A model generated the notes under the pieces. That model worked only from the letters and a program-made list of their open reading frames with translations, did no database searches and had not been told where the DNA came from. Below are positions 38,538-48,386 of a DNA stretch of 64,000 nucleotides, one piece after another (position 1 is the first letter of the stretch; every line of letters begins with the position of its first letter). The stretch is taken from contig NZ_CP060404.1 of NCBI RefSeq assembly GCF_014295035.1, positions 1,158,001 to 1,222,000 on the forward strand, read 5' to 3'. The stretch is from Streptomyces buecherae (GTDB lineage Bacteria; Actinomycetota; Actinomycetes; Streptomycetales; Streptomycetaceae). The translations under genes were made by a program, and so were the position numbers.

Positions 38538-38989
38538 GTGGCGAACCCCCGCTCGGCGTACGGGTAGCCCTCCAGTTCGTTGGCGGGGGCCGTGTCGTCG
38601 CGGCGGGACGCGTAGTAGACGCGGACCTCGTCGATGAGGCCGGCGTCGTTGAAGCGGTAGACCTCCACGCCGCGCAGCACGGTGCCCAGGCCCGGCTTGA
38701 AGCTGGTCCACTCGCAGACGGCCGTGCGGGTGTGCTCGTCGGCGAAGACGCCGTCCACGACCCAGGACGAGGAGTTGGCCGCCACGTCGGCGCCCCAGCG
38801 CTCGACCGCCGGGTCGATGCCGACGATGGGCCCGCGCATGCCGACCGCGAGGTAGTGCACGACGTCTTCGGCCAGGACCCGCGCGAACAGGTCGCGGTCC
38901 ACGGCGTTGCAGGCGTCGAAGTACCGCCGTACGGCCGTCTCCATGTGGTCCCGGCTCAGTGCGGCCCGGTGCGGCTGGGGCGAAGTCAT
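38534..38989 (-). CDS. SnoaL/NTF2-like protein in the prephenate-decarboxylase operon
   Basis: The protein has 151 residues: METAVRRYFDACNAVDRDLFARVLAEDVVHYLAVGMRGPIVG, WGADVAANSSSWVVDGVFADEHTRTAVCEWTSF, GVEVYRFNDAGLIDEVRVYYASR. NTF2-fold enzymes often isomerise cyclic ketones or dienes. Since this operon has a BacA homologue but no BacB cupin, this protein could supply the double-bond isomerisation. That is inference only. Its ATG and its stop both overlap neighbours by 4 bp. Confidence 0.8.
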   Translation of the reverse strand: MTSPQPHRAALSRDHMETAVRRYFDACNAVDRDLFARVLAEDVVHYLAVGMRGPIVGIDPAVERWGADVAANSSSWVVDGVFADEHTRTAVCEWTSFKPGLGTVLRGVEVYRFNDAGLIDEVRVYYASRRDDTAPANELEGYPYAERGFAT

Positions 38990-40248
38990 CTCTCTCCCGG
39001 TGCGAAGTGGAGCGGCGGAAGGGCGGCGAGCTGGCGGTGGGCCCGGCGCAGGATGTGCTGGTCCGCGGTGAAACGGTAGCGGTCGCCCGCTTCGCCGGCT
39101 GGCAGGAACCGCCGCACGAACGCGCGGGCCGCGGCCCGGTACGCGGCGGGCGTCGCCACGCTCGCCTCCAACCGCGTGATGTCCGAGACCAGTTCCGCCA
39201 GCGCCGGCAGCAGCCGGCGCCGGTCGAGGTGCAGCCGCTCGCCCCGGTCGGTGAGGGCGCCGGTCGCGCGCAGCCAGGAGAACAGCAGGACGCCGGTGCC
39301 GGCGTCGAAGTTGCGTACGGCGTCGTCGGCCAGCGGGTAGCGGAACATCCGCTCAAGGACGATCATGGCGATCTGCTCGTCGGCGTACGGCACGCCGCCA
39401 CCCGCGCAGGCCAGCGCGGTCTGGCAGTCCACCTTGAGTTCCTCAAGGAGGCCCACGAACCAGTTCATCTTGACCGCCAGGTGCTGGTCCAGCGGCCAGG
39501 CGCCCTGGTGGTGGAAGTAGTCGTGCAGGTAGCCCCACAGCGAGCGGGCCTGGTAGCAGGTCTCGGGGCGCAGGCCGCTGGAGGCGCGCGGCACCGAGTC
39601 GGGGGTCAGGACGGCCTCGGCGGCGGGCAGCGCGTAGGTCTCGTGGATCCTGCGGAACTTGCTGAAGGTGAAGACGGCGTACGCCTGCGCGGTGACCCGG
39701 TCGTGGGTGGCGACGTTCTCCGGGAAGAAGACGATGCAGTTGCCATGGGCGAAGCCCGCGCTGCCGGCGAGCAGCGCGGTGGCCTGCGAGGTGTTCTTCG
39801 GGTGCGGGTAGCGCGCGGCCACCGTCTCCAGGGCGCGCGGCTCCTCGCGCCGGATGAGGAAGAACTCCATCCGCTGGCCCACCGGTGGCACGCTGTTCGT
39901 GGTCCGGGTCGGGGCCAGGAACGCCGCCCAGTCGCCGTCGGCGGGCGCCACCAGCGCGTCCCGGGAGCGGGCGAAGTGCGGCGGGGTGTCCAGTCCCGCG
40001 GCCAGCCAGTCGGCGACGTCCGCCCGCAGCGCGTCGGCCTGGTGCTCCCGCCCGTGCCCGGCCAACCAGCTCGCCGCCTGCGCGGTCAGCCCCCGCAGCG
40101 CCCGCGCGTCCCGCTCGCCGGGGGTCGCGATGGTGCCGTCGTCCCGCTGGCGCGCGCGGAAGGCGTCGACGCGCGGGATCAGGGTGCGGGTCAGCTCCCG
40201 TGCCGTGGCCAGTAGTTGGGCGTCGGCCGGGTGCGGCGCGGCGCTCAC
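38986..40248 (-). CDS. DUF6421-like protein with HDxxH and EELKxD motifs
   Basis: The protein has 420 residues. It resembles actinobacterial proteins that I recall as DUF6421: NCIVFFPENVATHDRVTA, LWGYLHDYFHHQGAWPLDQHLAVKMNWFVGLLEELKVDCQTA, VLERMFRYPLADDAVRNFDAGTGVLLFSWLRATGAL. The HDYFH pair followed about 30 residues later by EELKVD looks like a metal site, with the His pair and Glu spacing seen in gluzincin-like folds. The function is unknown; in this operon it could be a metalloenzyme acting on the dihydroaromatic intermediate. The GTG start overlaps the bacA-like stop by 4 bp. Confidence 0.7.
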   Translation of the reverse strand: MSAAPHPADAQLLATARELTRTLIPRVDAFRARQRDDGTIATPGERDARALRGLTAQAASWLAGHGREHQADALRADVADWLAAGLDTPPHFARSRDALVAPADGDWAAFLAPTRTTNSVPPVGQRMEFFLIRREEPRALETVAARYPHPKNTSQATALLAGSAGFAHGNCIVFFPENVATHDRVTAQAYAVFTFSKFRRIHETYALPAAEAVLTPDSVPRASSGLRPETCYQARSLWGYLHDYFHHQGAWPLDQHLAVKMNWFVGLLEELKVDCQTALACAGGGVPYADEQIAMIVLERMFRYPLADDAVRNFDAGTGVLLFSWLRATGALTDRGERLHLDRRRLLPALAELVSDITRLEASVATPAAYRAAARAFVRRFLPAGEAGDRYRFTADQHILRRAHRQLAALPPLHFAPGER

Positions 40249-40814
40249 GGCGCGACCTCGATCACCTGGTGGACGGTGAAGACCATCGGTACGGCGCCGA
40301 AGCTGTGCACGACCCGCAGGCCGTAGGCGCGGGCCGCGACCACCGTGGTGACGCACGCGTCGGCCCGGCCGTCGGCGCAGTCGATGGCGGCCTGCGCGTT
40401 GCTCGACGTGGGGCGCGGTTCGCAGTAGGGCGGCACGAGGCCGGCCGGAGCCGGGTGGGTGGCCACCGTGCGCGGCTTCTCGGGCGCGGCGGCCGAGACG
40501 GCCAGCACCATCTCGTGGGTCGGCATGAGGAAACTGTCGACCATGCGGCAGGTGCGCAGGTTGTCGAAGACGAGGGTGTGGAGCCGCGGGTAGACGGCGC
40601 AGGCGACCAGCGCGTGCGCCCCGGTGCGCGGGAGGCCGTCGAGCGCGGACTCCAGCGAGGGGTGCAGGATGACGGTGCCGCTGTCCGCGAGGCCGCGGCG
40701 ATCTATCCACTGCCGGGCGGCGGCCTCCAGGTTGGTGCCGGCCGGGCCGAGCGTGTGCAGCGTGCGGATCGTGTCGAGCGGGGACGGGGCTGCGGGCGCT
40801 GCGCCTTCCGGCAT
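40245..40814 (-). CDS. BacA-like prephenate decarboxylase
   Basis: This protein of 189 residues has the prephenate dehydratase-type fold: TLHTLGPAGTNLEAAARQW (residues 18-36), LVACAVYPRLHTLVFDNL, RMVDSFLMPTHEMVLAVS, THPAP, SSNAQAAIDCADGRADACVTT and VHSFGAVPMVFTVHQ. These match bacilysin BacA and relatives such as SalX better than PheA, which needs a C-terminal ACT domain absent here. Such enzymes decarboxylate prephenate without aromatising it. ATG 40814 follows GGGGGAG closely; GTG 40835 is a poorer alternative because it would swallow that site. Confidence 0.85.
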   Translation of the reverse strand: MPEGAAPAAPSPLDTIRTLHTLGPAGTNLEAAARQWIDRRGLADSGTVILHPSLESALDGLPRTGAHALVACAVYPRLHTLVFDNLRTCRMVDSFLMPTHEMVLAVSAAAPEKPRTVATHPAPAGLVPPYCEPRPTSSNAQAAIDCADGRADACVTTVVAARAYGLRVVHSFGAVPMVFTVHQVIEVAP

Positions 40815-40940
40815 GTCTCCCCCAGTGCTCCGCACGCGCGCGGGGCACGAGGTGCGGGCTCGGTGGTGTGGACAGGCATGTGCGAGGACAGCGCGTCGCG
40901 TGGGGCCGCCGACACGCTGACCCGGTACAGAAGCGGAATC

Positions 40941-40969
40941 ACGCTACCGCCGCGCCCCCGGGGTGTCGA
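40941..40969 (-). promoter_or_regulatory. Candidate promoter of the prephenate-decarboxylase operon
   Basis: On the minus strand TCGACA and TAGCGT are separated by exactly 17 bp, a fair match to a HrdB-type promoter, with a predicted transcript start about 120 nt before the bacA-like gene. I saw no clear SARP direct repeat next to it. Confidence 0.4.
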
Positions 40970-41051
40970 GAACCACCAACGGGTCCACGCCACCTGCGCA
41001 ACACGCCGGTCGTCGGCGCGAGATGGGCAGGTGGCGTGGGGTGCGAGCGGG

Positions 41052-41609
41052 TCAACGGGCGCGCTGGGCCAACCGCATCAGGTGGTCGGCCAGGGCCTGG
41101 CCGCCCTGCGGGTCACGGCTGATCAGCAGCAGCGTGTCGTCTCCCGCGATGGTGCCGATGATGTCGTGCACCTCGGCGGTGTCGATGGCCGAAGCGAGGA
41201 ACTGGGCCGCGCCCGGCGGGGTGCGCAGCACCACGAGGTTGGCCGACGCCTCAGCCGAGATCAGCAGCTCGCCCGCGAGCCGGGCCATCCGCCCCTCGCT
41301 CGCCGACTCGCCGAGCGGGGCCCGTGGCGTACGGTCGCCGCCCTCGCTGGGCACCGCGTAGATCAGCTCACCGCCGGTGTTGCGGATCTTGACCGCGCCC
41401 AGTTCGTCCAGGTCCCGGGAGAGGGTCGCCTGCGTGACGGTCAGCCCGTCGTCGGCGAGCAGCTTGGCGAGCTGGCTCTGCGAGCGGACCGGGTGCCGGC
41501 CCAGGATGTCCACGATCCGGCGGTGGCGGGCGGTGCGGGTCTGCGGCACGGCCGGCCCGGTGGGCGTGTGCTCCCCGCCGGTCACCTCGTTGTCCTGCGC
41601 CTCGGTCAT
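41052..41609 (-). CDS. argR: Arginine repressor
   Basis: The protein has 185 residues. The N-terminal winged helix covers about residues 25-95 ([43 protein letters not shown]). The C-terminal hexamerisation and arginine-binding domain has [17 protein letters not shown] and [17 protein letters not shown]. It represses the arg genes when arginine is plentiful. It is the last gene of argCJBDR and lies 6 bp after argD. Confidence 0.93.
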   Translation of the reverse strand: MTEAQDNEVTGGEHTPTGPAVPQTRTARHRRIVDILGRHPVRSQSQLAKLLADDGLTVTQATLSRDLDELGAVKIRNTGGELIYAVPSEGGDRTPRAPLGESASEGRMARLAGELLISAEASANLVVLRTPPGAAQFLASAIDTAEVHDIIGTIAGDDTLLLISRDPQGGQALADHLMRLAQRAR

Positions 41610-41615
41610 CGTCTG

Positions 41616-42842
41616 TCAGTCTCCGGATCGTTGTTCCCCATCGGGCGCGCTGGCCCCATGCGGCGCGGGTACCCCGTCGAGGACGGCGGGCAGCGCCCCA
41701 AGGAACGTGTCGATCTCCTCGGCCGTGACGATGAGCGGCGGCGCGAGCCGGATCACGTCCGGCGCGACCGCGTTCACCAGGAACCCGGCGTCCTGAGCCG
41801 CCTGCTGCACCCGCTGCGCGAGCGGCTCGTGCAGCACGATACCCAGCAGCAGGCCCGCGCCACGGACCTGGGCGATGCCCGGGTGGTCCAGCGCCTCGAT
41901 TCCCTCGCGCAGCCGCCGCCCCACGTGTCGCACGTGGTCCAGTACCCCGTCGGCCTCGATGGTCTCCAGCACGGCCAGGGCCGCGGCGCAGGCCACGGGG
42001 TTGCCGCCGAAGGTGGTGCCGTGCTGGCCCGGCGTGAGCAGTTCGGCCGCCGGGCCGAAGGCGAGGGTGGCGCCGATCGGCAGGCCGCCGCCGAGCCCCT
42101 TGGCCAGCGTGACGACGTCCGGCTCGACGTCCTGGGCCCGGCTGGCGAACCAGTGCCCGGTGCGGCCGATGCCGGTCTGCACCTCGTCCACGACCAGCAG
42201 GGTGCCGGTGGCCCGGGTGATCTCGCGGGCCGCGGCCAGGTAGCCGGCCGGCGGCACGACCACGCCCATCTCGCCCTGCACCGGTTCGACGATGACCAGC
42301 GCGGTCTCGGTGGTGACGGCCGCGCGCAGCGCGTCGACGTCCCCGTACGGCACGTGGGTGACCGTGCCGGGCAGCGGCAGGAACGGTTCCTGCTTGGCGG
42401 GCTGTCCGGTCAGGGCCAGGGCGCCCATGGTGCGGCCGTGGAAGCCGCCGGTGGTGGCGACCATGTGGGTGCGCCCGGTGCGCCGGCCGATCTTGAAGGC
42501 GGCCTCGACCGCCTCCGCGCCCGAGTTGGCGAAGAAGACGCGGCCCGGCTGTTCGGAGCCGAAGAGGCGCAGCAGGCGCTCGGCCAGGGCGACGGGGGGT
42601 TCGGCGACGAAGAGGTTGGAGACGTGGCCGAGGGTGGCGACCTGGTCGGAGACGGCGCGCACGACGGCCGGGTGGGCGTGGCCGAGGGCGTTGACCGCGA
42701 TGCCGCCGACGAGGTCCAGGTACCGCGTGCCGTCGGCGTCCCACACCAGGGCGCCCTCGCCGCGCACGAGCGGCACGCGCGGGGCGCCGTAGTTGTCCAT
42801 CAGCGCGGCCTGCCAGCGCTTGGCGAGTACGGAGTTGTTCAC
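41616..42842 (-). CDS. argD: Acetylornithine aminotransferase
   Basis: This class III PLP enzyme has 408 residues: [47 protein letters not shown] and the PLP-Lys motif [16 protein letters not shown], then [17 protein letters not shown]. It makes N-acetylornithine from the semialdehyde and glutamate. The GTG start overlaps the argB stop by 4 bp. The frame is open far upstream through argB, but only from 42842 is it family-like. Confidence 0.94.
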   Translation of the reverse strand: MNNSVLAKRWQAALMDNYGAPRVPLVRGEGALVWDADGTRYLDLVGGIAVNALGHAHPAVVRAVSDQVATLGHVSNLFVAEPPVALAERLLRLFGSEQPGRVFFANSGAEAVEAAFKIGRRTGRTHMVATTGGFHGRTMGALALTGQPAKQEPFLPLPGTVTHVPYGDVDALRAAVTTETALVIVEPVQGEMGVVVPPAGYLAAAREITRATGTLLVVDEVQTGIGRTGHWFASRAQDVEPDVVTLAKGLGGGLPIGATLAFGPAAELLTPGQHGTTFGGNPVACAAALAVLETIEADGVLDHVRHVGRRLREGIEALDHPGIAQVRGAGLLLGIVLHEPLAQRVQQAAQDAGFLVNAVAPDVIRLAPPLIVTAEEIDTFLGALPAVLDGVPAPHGASAPDGEQRSGD

Positions 42843-43921
42843 GTCTGCTCCTCGTCCGGCACGACCATGGTGCCGATTCCCTCGTCGGTGAAGATCTCCA
42901 GCAGGATGGAGTGCGGCACCCGGCCGTCGATGACGCGCGCGGTGGTCACTCCCCCGCGCACCGCGGTCAGGCAGCCCTCCATCTTGGGCACCATGCCGCT
43001 GGCCAGTTCGGGCAGCAGCTTCTCCAGTTGGGACGCGGTGAGCTGGCTGATCACCTCGTCGCTGTGCGGCCAGTCCGCGTACAGCCCCTCGACGTCGGTG
43101 AGCACCATCAGCGTCTCGGCGCCGAGTGCCGCGGCCAGCGCGGCGGCGGCGGTGTCGGCGTTGACGTTGAAGACGCCGCCGGCCGGGCCGTCGGCCGCGT
43201 CGCCGCTGCGCGCGATCGAGGAGATCACCGGGATGCGGCCGTCGTCGAGCAGCGCCTGGATGGCGCCCACCTCGATGTGGGTGATGTCGCCGACCCGGCC
43301 GAGGTCGACCGGTTCCCCGTCCACCCGGGCGTAGCGCTTGGTGGCGGTCATGGTGTGCGCGTCCTCGCCGGTCATGCCGACGGCCAGCGGCCCGTGCTGG
43401 TTGAGCAGCCCGACCAGTTCCCGCTGCACCTGGCCGGCCAGCACCATCCGTACGACGTCCATCGCCTCGGGCGTGGTGACCCGCAGGCCGGCCGCGAAGG
43501 TGGACTCCAGGCCCAGCCGGTCGAGTTGGGCGCTGATCTGCGGGCCGCCGCCGTGCACGACGACCGGGCGCAGGCCGGCGTGGCGCAGGAAGACGACGTC
43601 CTGGGCGAAGGCGGCCTTGAGGTCGTCGTCGACCATGGCGTTGCCGCCGAACTTGATGACGACGCACTTCCCGTGGTGCCGAGTCAGCCATGGCAGCGCC
43701 TCGATGAGCGTGCGGGCCTTGGGCAGCGCGGTGTGTTTACGGGTCGCCGGCTGGCCGGGACGGACGGGCGCGGCCGGCGCGGGCTTGACCGGCGCGTCCG
43801 GCTGAGCCGGCAGGTCTGACTGGGCCAGCAGGTCCGGCTGAGCCGGCAGATCCGGCTGCGCGGGCGCGTCGGCGGGCGGGGGCGTGGGCCGGCCGGTGGG
43901 CTCGGGGGCGGTGTGGCTCAT
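42839..43921 (-). CDS. argB: N-acetylglutamate kinase with a repeat-containing N-terminal extension
   Basis: The protein has 360 residues. The kinase proper starts at about residue 60 ([20 protein letters not shown]) and shows [44 protein letters not shown] and [12 protein letters not shown]. It phosphorylates N-acetylglutamate. Before it is a Pro/Ala/Asp/Gln-rich stretch of about 58 residues built partly from AQPDLP repeats, which ordinary ArgB proteins lack. The ATG shares a 4-bp ATGA overlap with argJ, which argues that translation really starts there and the extension is made. Confidence 0.92.
   Translation of the reverse strand: MSHTAPEPTGRPTPPPADAPAQPDLPAQPDLLAQSDLPAQPDAPVKPAPAAPVRPGQPATRKHTALPKARTLIEALPWLTRHHGKCVVIKFGGNAMVDDDLKAAFAQDVVFLRHAGLRPVVVHGGGPQISAQLDRLGLESTFAAGLRVTTPEAMDVVRMVLAGQVQRELVGLLNQHGPLAVGMTGEDAHTMTATKRYARVDGEPVDLGRVGDITHIEVGAIQALLDDGRIPVISSIARSGDAADGPAGGVFNVNADTAAAALAAALGAETLMVLTDVEGLYADWPHSDEVISQLTASQLEKLLPELASGMVPKMEGCLTAVRGGVTTARVIDGRVPHSILLEIFTDEGIGTMVVPDEEQT
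43796..43867 (-). repeat. 18-bp tandem repeat in the 5' end of argB
   Basis: There are four 18-bp units. Units 1 and 3 are identical (gtccggctgagccggcag), unit 2 is gtctgactgggccagcag, and unit 4 is a diverged copy. Each encodes a six-residue AQPDLP-type unit. The repeat number could vary between strains. Confidence 0.8.
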
Positions 43922-45072
43922 GAGGAGTACGCGCTGTTCTCGTGGACGTAGTCGGCGGTCAGGTCGTTGGTCCAGATCACCGCGGACTGGCTACCGGCCG
44001 CGAGGTCGGCGGTGACGCGCACCTCGCGGTAGCGCATGTCCACCAGCTCCCGGTCCTCGCCGACGCTGCCGTTCTTGCACACCCACACGTCGTTGATCGC
44101 CACGTTCAGTTGGTCGGGCTCGAAGGCGGCCGAGGTGGTGCCGATGGCGGAGAGCACCCGGCCCCAGTTGGGGTCCTCGCCGTGCAGGGCGCACTTGAGC
44201 AGGTTGTTGCGGGCGATGGACCGGCCGACCTCGACGGCGTCCTCCTCGGTGGCCGCGCCGGTGACCTCGATCCGGATGTCCTTGGACGCGCCCTCGGCGT
44301 CGCGGACGAGCTGCTGGGCCAGGTCGGCGCAGACGGCGCGGACCGCCTCGGCGAACGCCGCGTACTCGGGCGCGCTGCCCGAGGCGCCGGAGGCCAGCAG
44401 CAGCACCGTGTCGTTGGTGGACATGCAGCCGTCGGAGTCGACCCGGTCGAAGGTCGTACGGGTCGCCGCGCGCAGCGCCTTGTCCAGGGAGCCGGCGTCC
44501 AGGTCGGCGTCGGTGGTGAGCACGACGAGCATGGTGGCCAGGCCCGGGGCGAGCATGCCCGCGCCCTTGGCCATGCCGCCGACGGTCCAGCCGTCCTCGC
44601 TGCGGAAGGCGGCCGTCTTGTGCACGGTGTCGGTGGTCTTGATCGCGATGGCGGCGCCCTCCCCGCCGTCCGGGGTCAGCGCGGCGGCGGCCCGCTCGAT
44701 GCCGGGCAGCAGCTTGTCCATCGGCAGCCGCAGCCCGATCAGGCCGGTGGAGGCGACGGCGACCTCGCCGGCGCTGTGCCCGAGCACGTCCGCGACCTTC
44801 TCGGCCGTGGCGTGGGTGTCCTGGAAGCCGAGCGGTCCGGTGCACGCGTTGGCGCCGCCGGAGTTGAGGACGACGGCGGAGACCGTGCCACCGGCCAGGA
44901 CCTGCTCGGACCACAGGACGGGGGCGGCCTTGACGCGGTTGGAGGTGAAGACGCCGGCCGCGGCCAGCCGCGGGCCCTGGTTGACGACCAGGGCCAGGTC
45001 CGGGTTGCCGTTCTCCTTCAGGCCCGCGGCCACGCCCGCCGCGGTGAATCCCTGTGCTGCCGTAACGCTCAC
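43918..45072 (-). CDS. argJ: Bifunctional ornithine acetyltransferase/N-acetylglutamate synthase
   Basis: The protein has 384 residues. It transfers the acetyl group of acetylornithine to glutamate, closing the acetyl cycle. Signatures are [31 protein letters not shown] with the self-cleavage site and nucleophile Thr180, and [21 protein letters not shown]. Whether it also uses acetyl-CoA is not visible. GTG 45072 has GGAG 7 nt upstream. It lies 133 bp after argC. Confidence 0.94.
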   Translation of the reverse strand: MSVTAAQGFTAAGVAAGLKENGNPDLALVVNQGPRLAAAGVFTSNRVKAAPVLWSEQVLAGGTVSAVVLNSGGANACTGPLGFQDTHATAEKVADVLGHSAGEVAVASTGLIGLRLPMDKLLPGIERAAAALTPDGGEGAAIAIKTTDTVHKTAAFRSEDGWTVGGMAKGAGMLAPGLATMLVVLTTDADLDAGSLDKALRAATRTTFDRVDSDGCMSTNDTVLLLASGASGSAPEYAAFAEAVRAVCADLAQQLVRDAEGASKDIRIEVTGAATEEDAVEVGRSIARNNLLKCALHGEDPNWGRVLSAIGTTSAAFEPDQLNVAINDVWVCKNGSVGEDRELVDMRYREVRVTADLAAGSQSAVIWTNDLTADYVHENSAYSS

Positions 45073-45205
45073 CGTGCTGCTCCGTTCGCTTCCACGAGTT
45101 CCAGGGGGGTGCCCGCGGCGGCTGCCGCGCGCGAGGACGGGTTCGGTACCGGGCGTACGGGCCGCCGGGGCCGGCGCCGCCACGGGGCGGGGCCGTGCGC
45201 GTGGT

Positions 45206-47008
<1,803 letters not shown>

Positions 47009-47404
47009 CTAGCGCGACGCGTCCTGGTGTGTCTTTCTTCCTCGCCGGTGTGAGGCAGTGCCGGCTGCTTGTAGACGATCCAGGGATCGCGCGAGGACGC
47101 GTGCCCACCCTCGGTCAGCGCGTTGGAGCAGGAGCACCAGCGCCAGTCGTCCCGTGGCACCGAGCCCGGTACGGGTGATGCGTTGCGCCATGGTGCGCAC
47201 GTCGTGCACTGCGAAGCTGCTGACCTGATAGCGCTGGTGGCCCGTCTGAGTCGCGTGCCGGATCATCCACCCGTCCACGTCAGCGGCGGCGCCGCACTCA
47301 TCCGACTCCGCCCCACAGGACAAACCAGGTCCCCCGCCCAGGCACCCCGCCACATACCCCCCGTGCTGCTGTCCCCAGTGCCGGGGCCAAAGGTCCGCCT
47401 TCAT
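47009..47404 (-). CDS. Small element protein related to its neighbour (DUF7848-like)
   Basis: The protein has 131 residues. The central part (CGAESDECGAAADVDGWMIRHATQTGHQRYQVSSF) has the pattern CxxxxxxC followed by W-M-x-[RQ]-H-x-x-x-T-G-H, shared with the gene upstream and with small proteins that I recall as DUF7848 in Streptomyces mobile elements. The C-terminal 60 residues are basic and not family-like. ATG overlaps the preceding stop by 4 bp. The function is unknown; Cys/His content hints at a metal site. Confidence 0.6.
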   Translation of the reverse strand: MKADLWPRHWGQQHGGYVAGCLGGGPGLSCGAESDECGAAADVDGWMIRHATQTGHQRYQVSSFAVHDVRTMAQRITRTGLGATGRLALVLLLQRADRGWARVLARSLDRLQAAGTASHRRGRKTHQDASR

Positions 47405-47676
47405 CGGCCCTCCGCACCGTCACGCGTCACGCGTGAGTAACTGGTGATCACGTGACGAAACAGCCCGTGGGTGGGGTTGCGACCGGTGTGCCGCATCGCC
47501 CAGTCCTCTGCCTCTGCGACGGTGTCGCACCCGTCACTCATCGCCTTGCAGTCGACGGACATACAAAACGCTTCGCACGCGACACCGGCTTCAGGCACCT
47601 GGTGGATGGTGTGGGGCAGGTAGCCGTACCGCTGCCGACCCTGCCGTGTGGGCTCCTGTCGCTCCGGGGTGCTCAC
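47401..47676 (-). CDS. DUF7848-like small protein
   Basis: The protein has 91 residues: RQRYGYLPHTIHQVPEAGVACEAFCMSVDCKAMSDGCDTVAEAEDWAMRHTGRNPTHGLFRHVITSYSRVT. It has several Cys, then DWAMRHTGRNPTHGLFR, the hallmark of the small accessory proteins common in Streptomyces integrative elements. The GTG start overlaps the resolvase-like gene stop by 4 bp and it runs into the next gene with a 4-bp overlap. No function is known. Confidence 0.65.
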   Translation of the reverse strand: MSTPERQEPTRQGRQRYGYLPHTIHQVPEAGVACEAFCMSVDCKAMSDGCDTVAEAEDWAMRHTGRNPTHGLFRHVITSYSRVTRDGAEGR

Positions 47677-48173
47677 GTCAGACTCCGCCCCGGCTTGGTC
47701 GTGCGCTGGACCAGCCACTGTGCAGCAGGGTGCTCTATCGGCACGACGTCCGTGCGGGCGCTCAGCCCTCGATCGGTGTCCGTCTCACCGTCGATCGTGG
47801 CGACGACACCGCCCGCCCGGCTGACCATCTGCCGCAGCGTCACGCTGTCTTGGGGGTCGTGACTTACTCGGGCCCAGGTGGCGACGAGGCAGACCATCCT
47901 GGTGCCCGTCGGCTGCCCCTCCATCTCCGCCACCATGGCGCGCCAGTAGGGGCGCCGATGGGCGTGGATCGCGTCGTCACCTGTGTCCACCCACAGCCCC
48001 TCAAAACGCCACCCCATGCGGGCTACGTAGGCGTGGCATTGGGCTACTCGCTCCAGCATCCGGCCGGTCTGTGCCGTCGCTTCACGGTCGTAGATGAACG
48101 CCTTCACAGGGTCCTGTTCCGACTGCCTCGCGACGCGCGCTTCGGGCGTGGTCGCGTGCGTATGCTCTCTCAT
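47673..48173 (-). CDS. Resolvase-like protein lacking the catalytic serine region
   Basis: The protein has 166 residues. Residues about 23-135 recall the N-terminal domain of serine recombinases (VKAFIYDREATAQTGRMLERVAQCHAYVARMGWRFEGLWVDTGDD, MVCLVATWARVSHDPQDSVTLRQMV). The YxRxS motif is replaced by YDREA and no DNA-binding domain follows. It is probably not a recombinase; a regulatory or accessory role is inferred. ATG 48173 has GAGG 5 nt upstream. It is the first gene of a three-gene overlapping operon divergent from the XRE/TPR regulator. Confidence 0.65.
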   Translation of the reverse strand: MREHTHATTPEARVARQSEQDPVKAFIYDREATAQTGRMLERVAQCHAYVARMGWRFEGLWVDTGDDAIHAHRRPYWRAMVAEMEGQPTGTRMVCLVATWARVSHDPQDSVTLRQMVSRAGGVVATIDGETDTDRGLSARTDVVPIEHPAAQWLVQRTTKPGRSLT

Positions 48174-48286
48174 GGCTACCTCGCGTCAGGTGGTCCACGC
48201 CCCCGGACGTTCGCCGCGTCGCGGGGGTCCTCTGCTGTGAGCGCAGATGCGCGTCACCTCATGAGCTTCAGGTCCACGGCAACCTT

Positions 48287-48342
48287 TGGGGAACAACGAA
48301 TGGGGAACCCTGCAAGCCCATTTGGGGAACCCCGTTGGGGAC
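48287..48342. promoter_or_regulatory. Repeated TGGGGAAC motifs in a divergent promoter region
   Basis: TGGGGAAC occurs at 48287, 48301 and 48323, with a shortened copy TGGGGAC at 48336. The third copy is part of the palindrome GGGGAACCCC. The repeats sit between the divergent resolvase-like operon and the regulator gene, closer to the latter, and are a likely binding array for that regulator. Confidence 0.5.
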
Positions 48343-48386
48343 TACGCTTGAGAGCCCTGCCCCCTCAGACCCTGCAGGTGGTGCCC

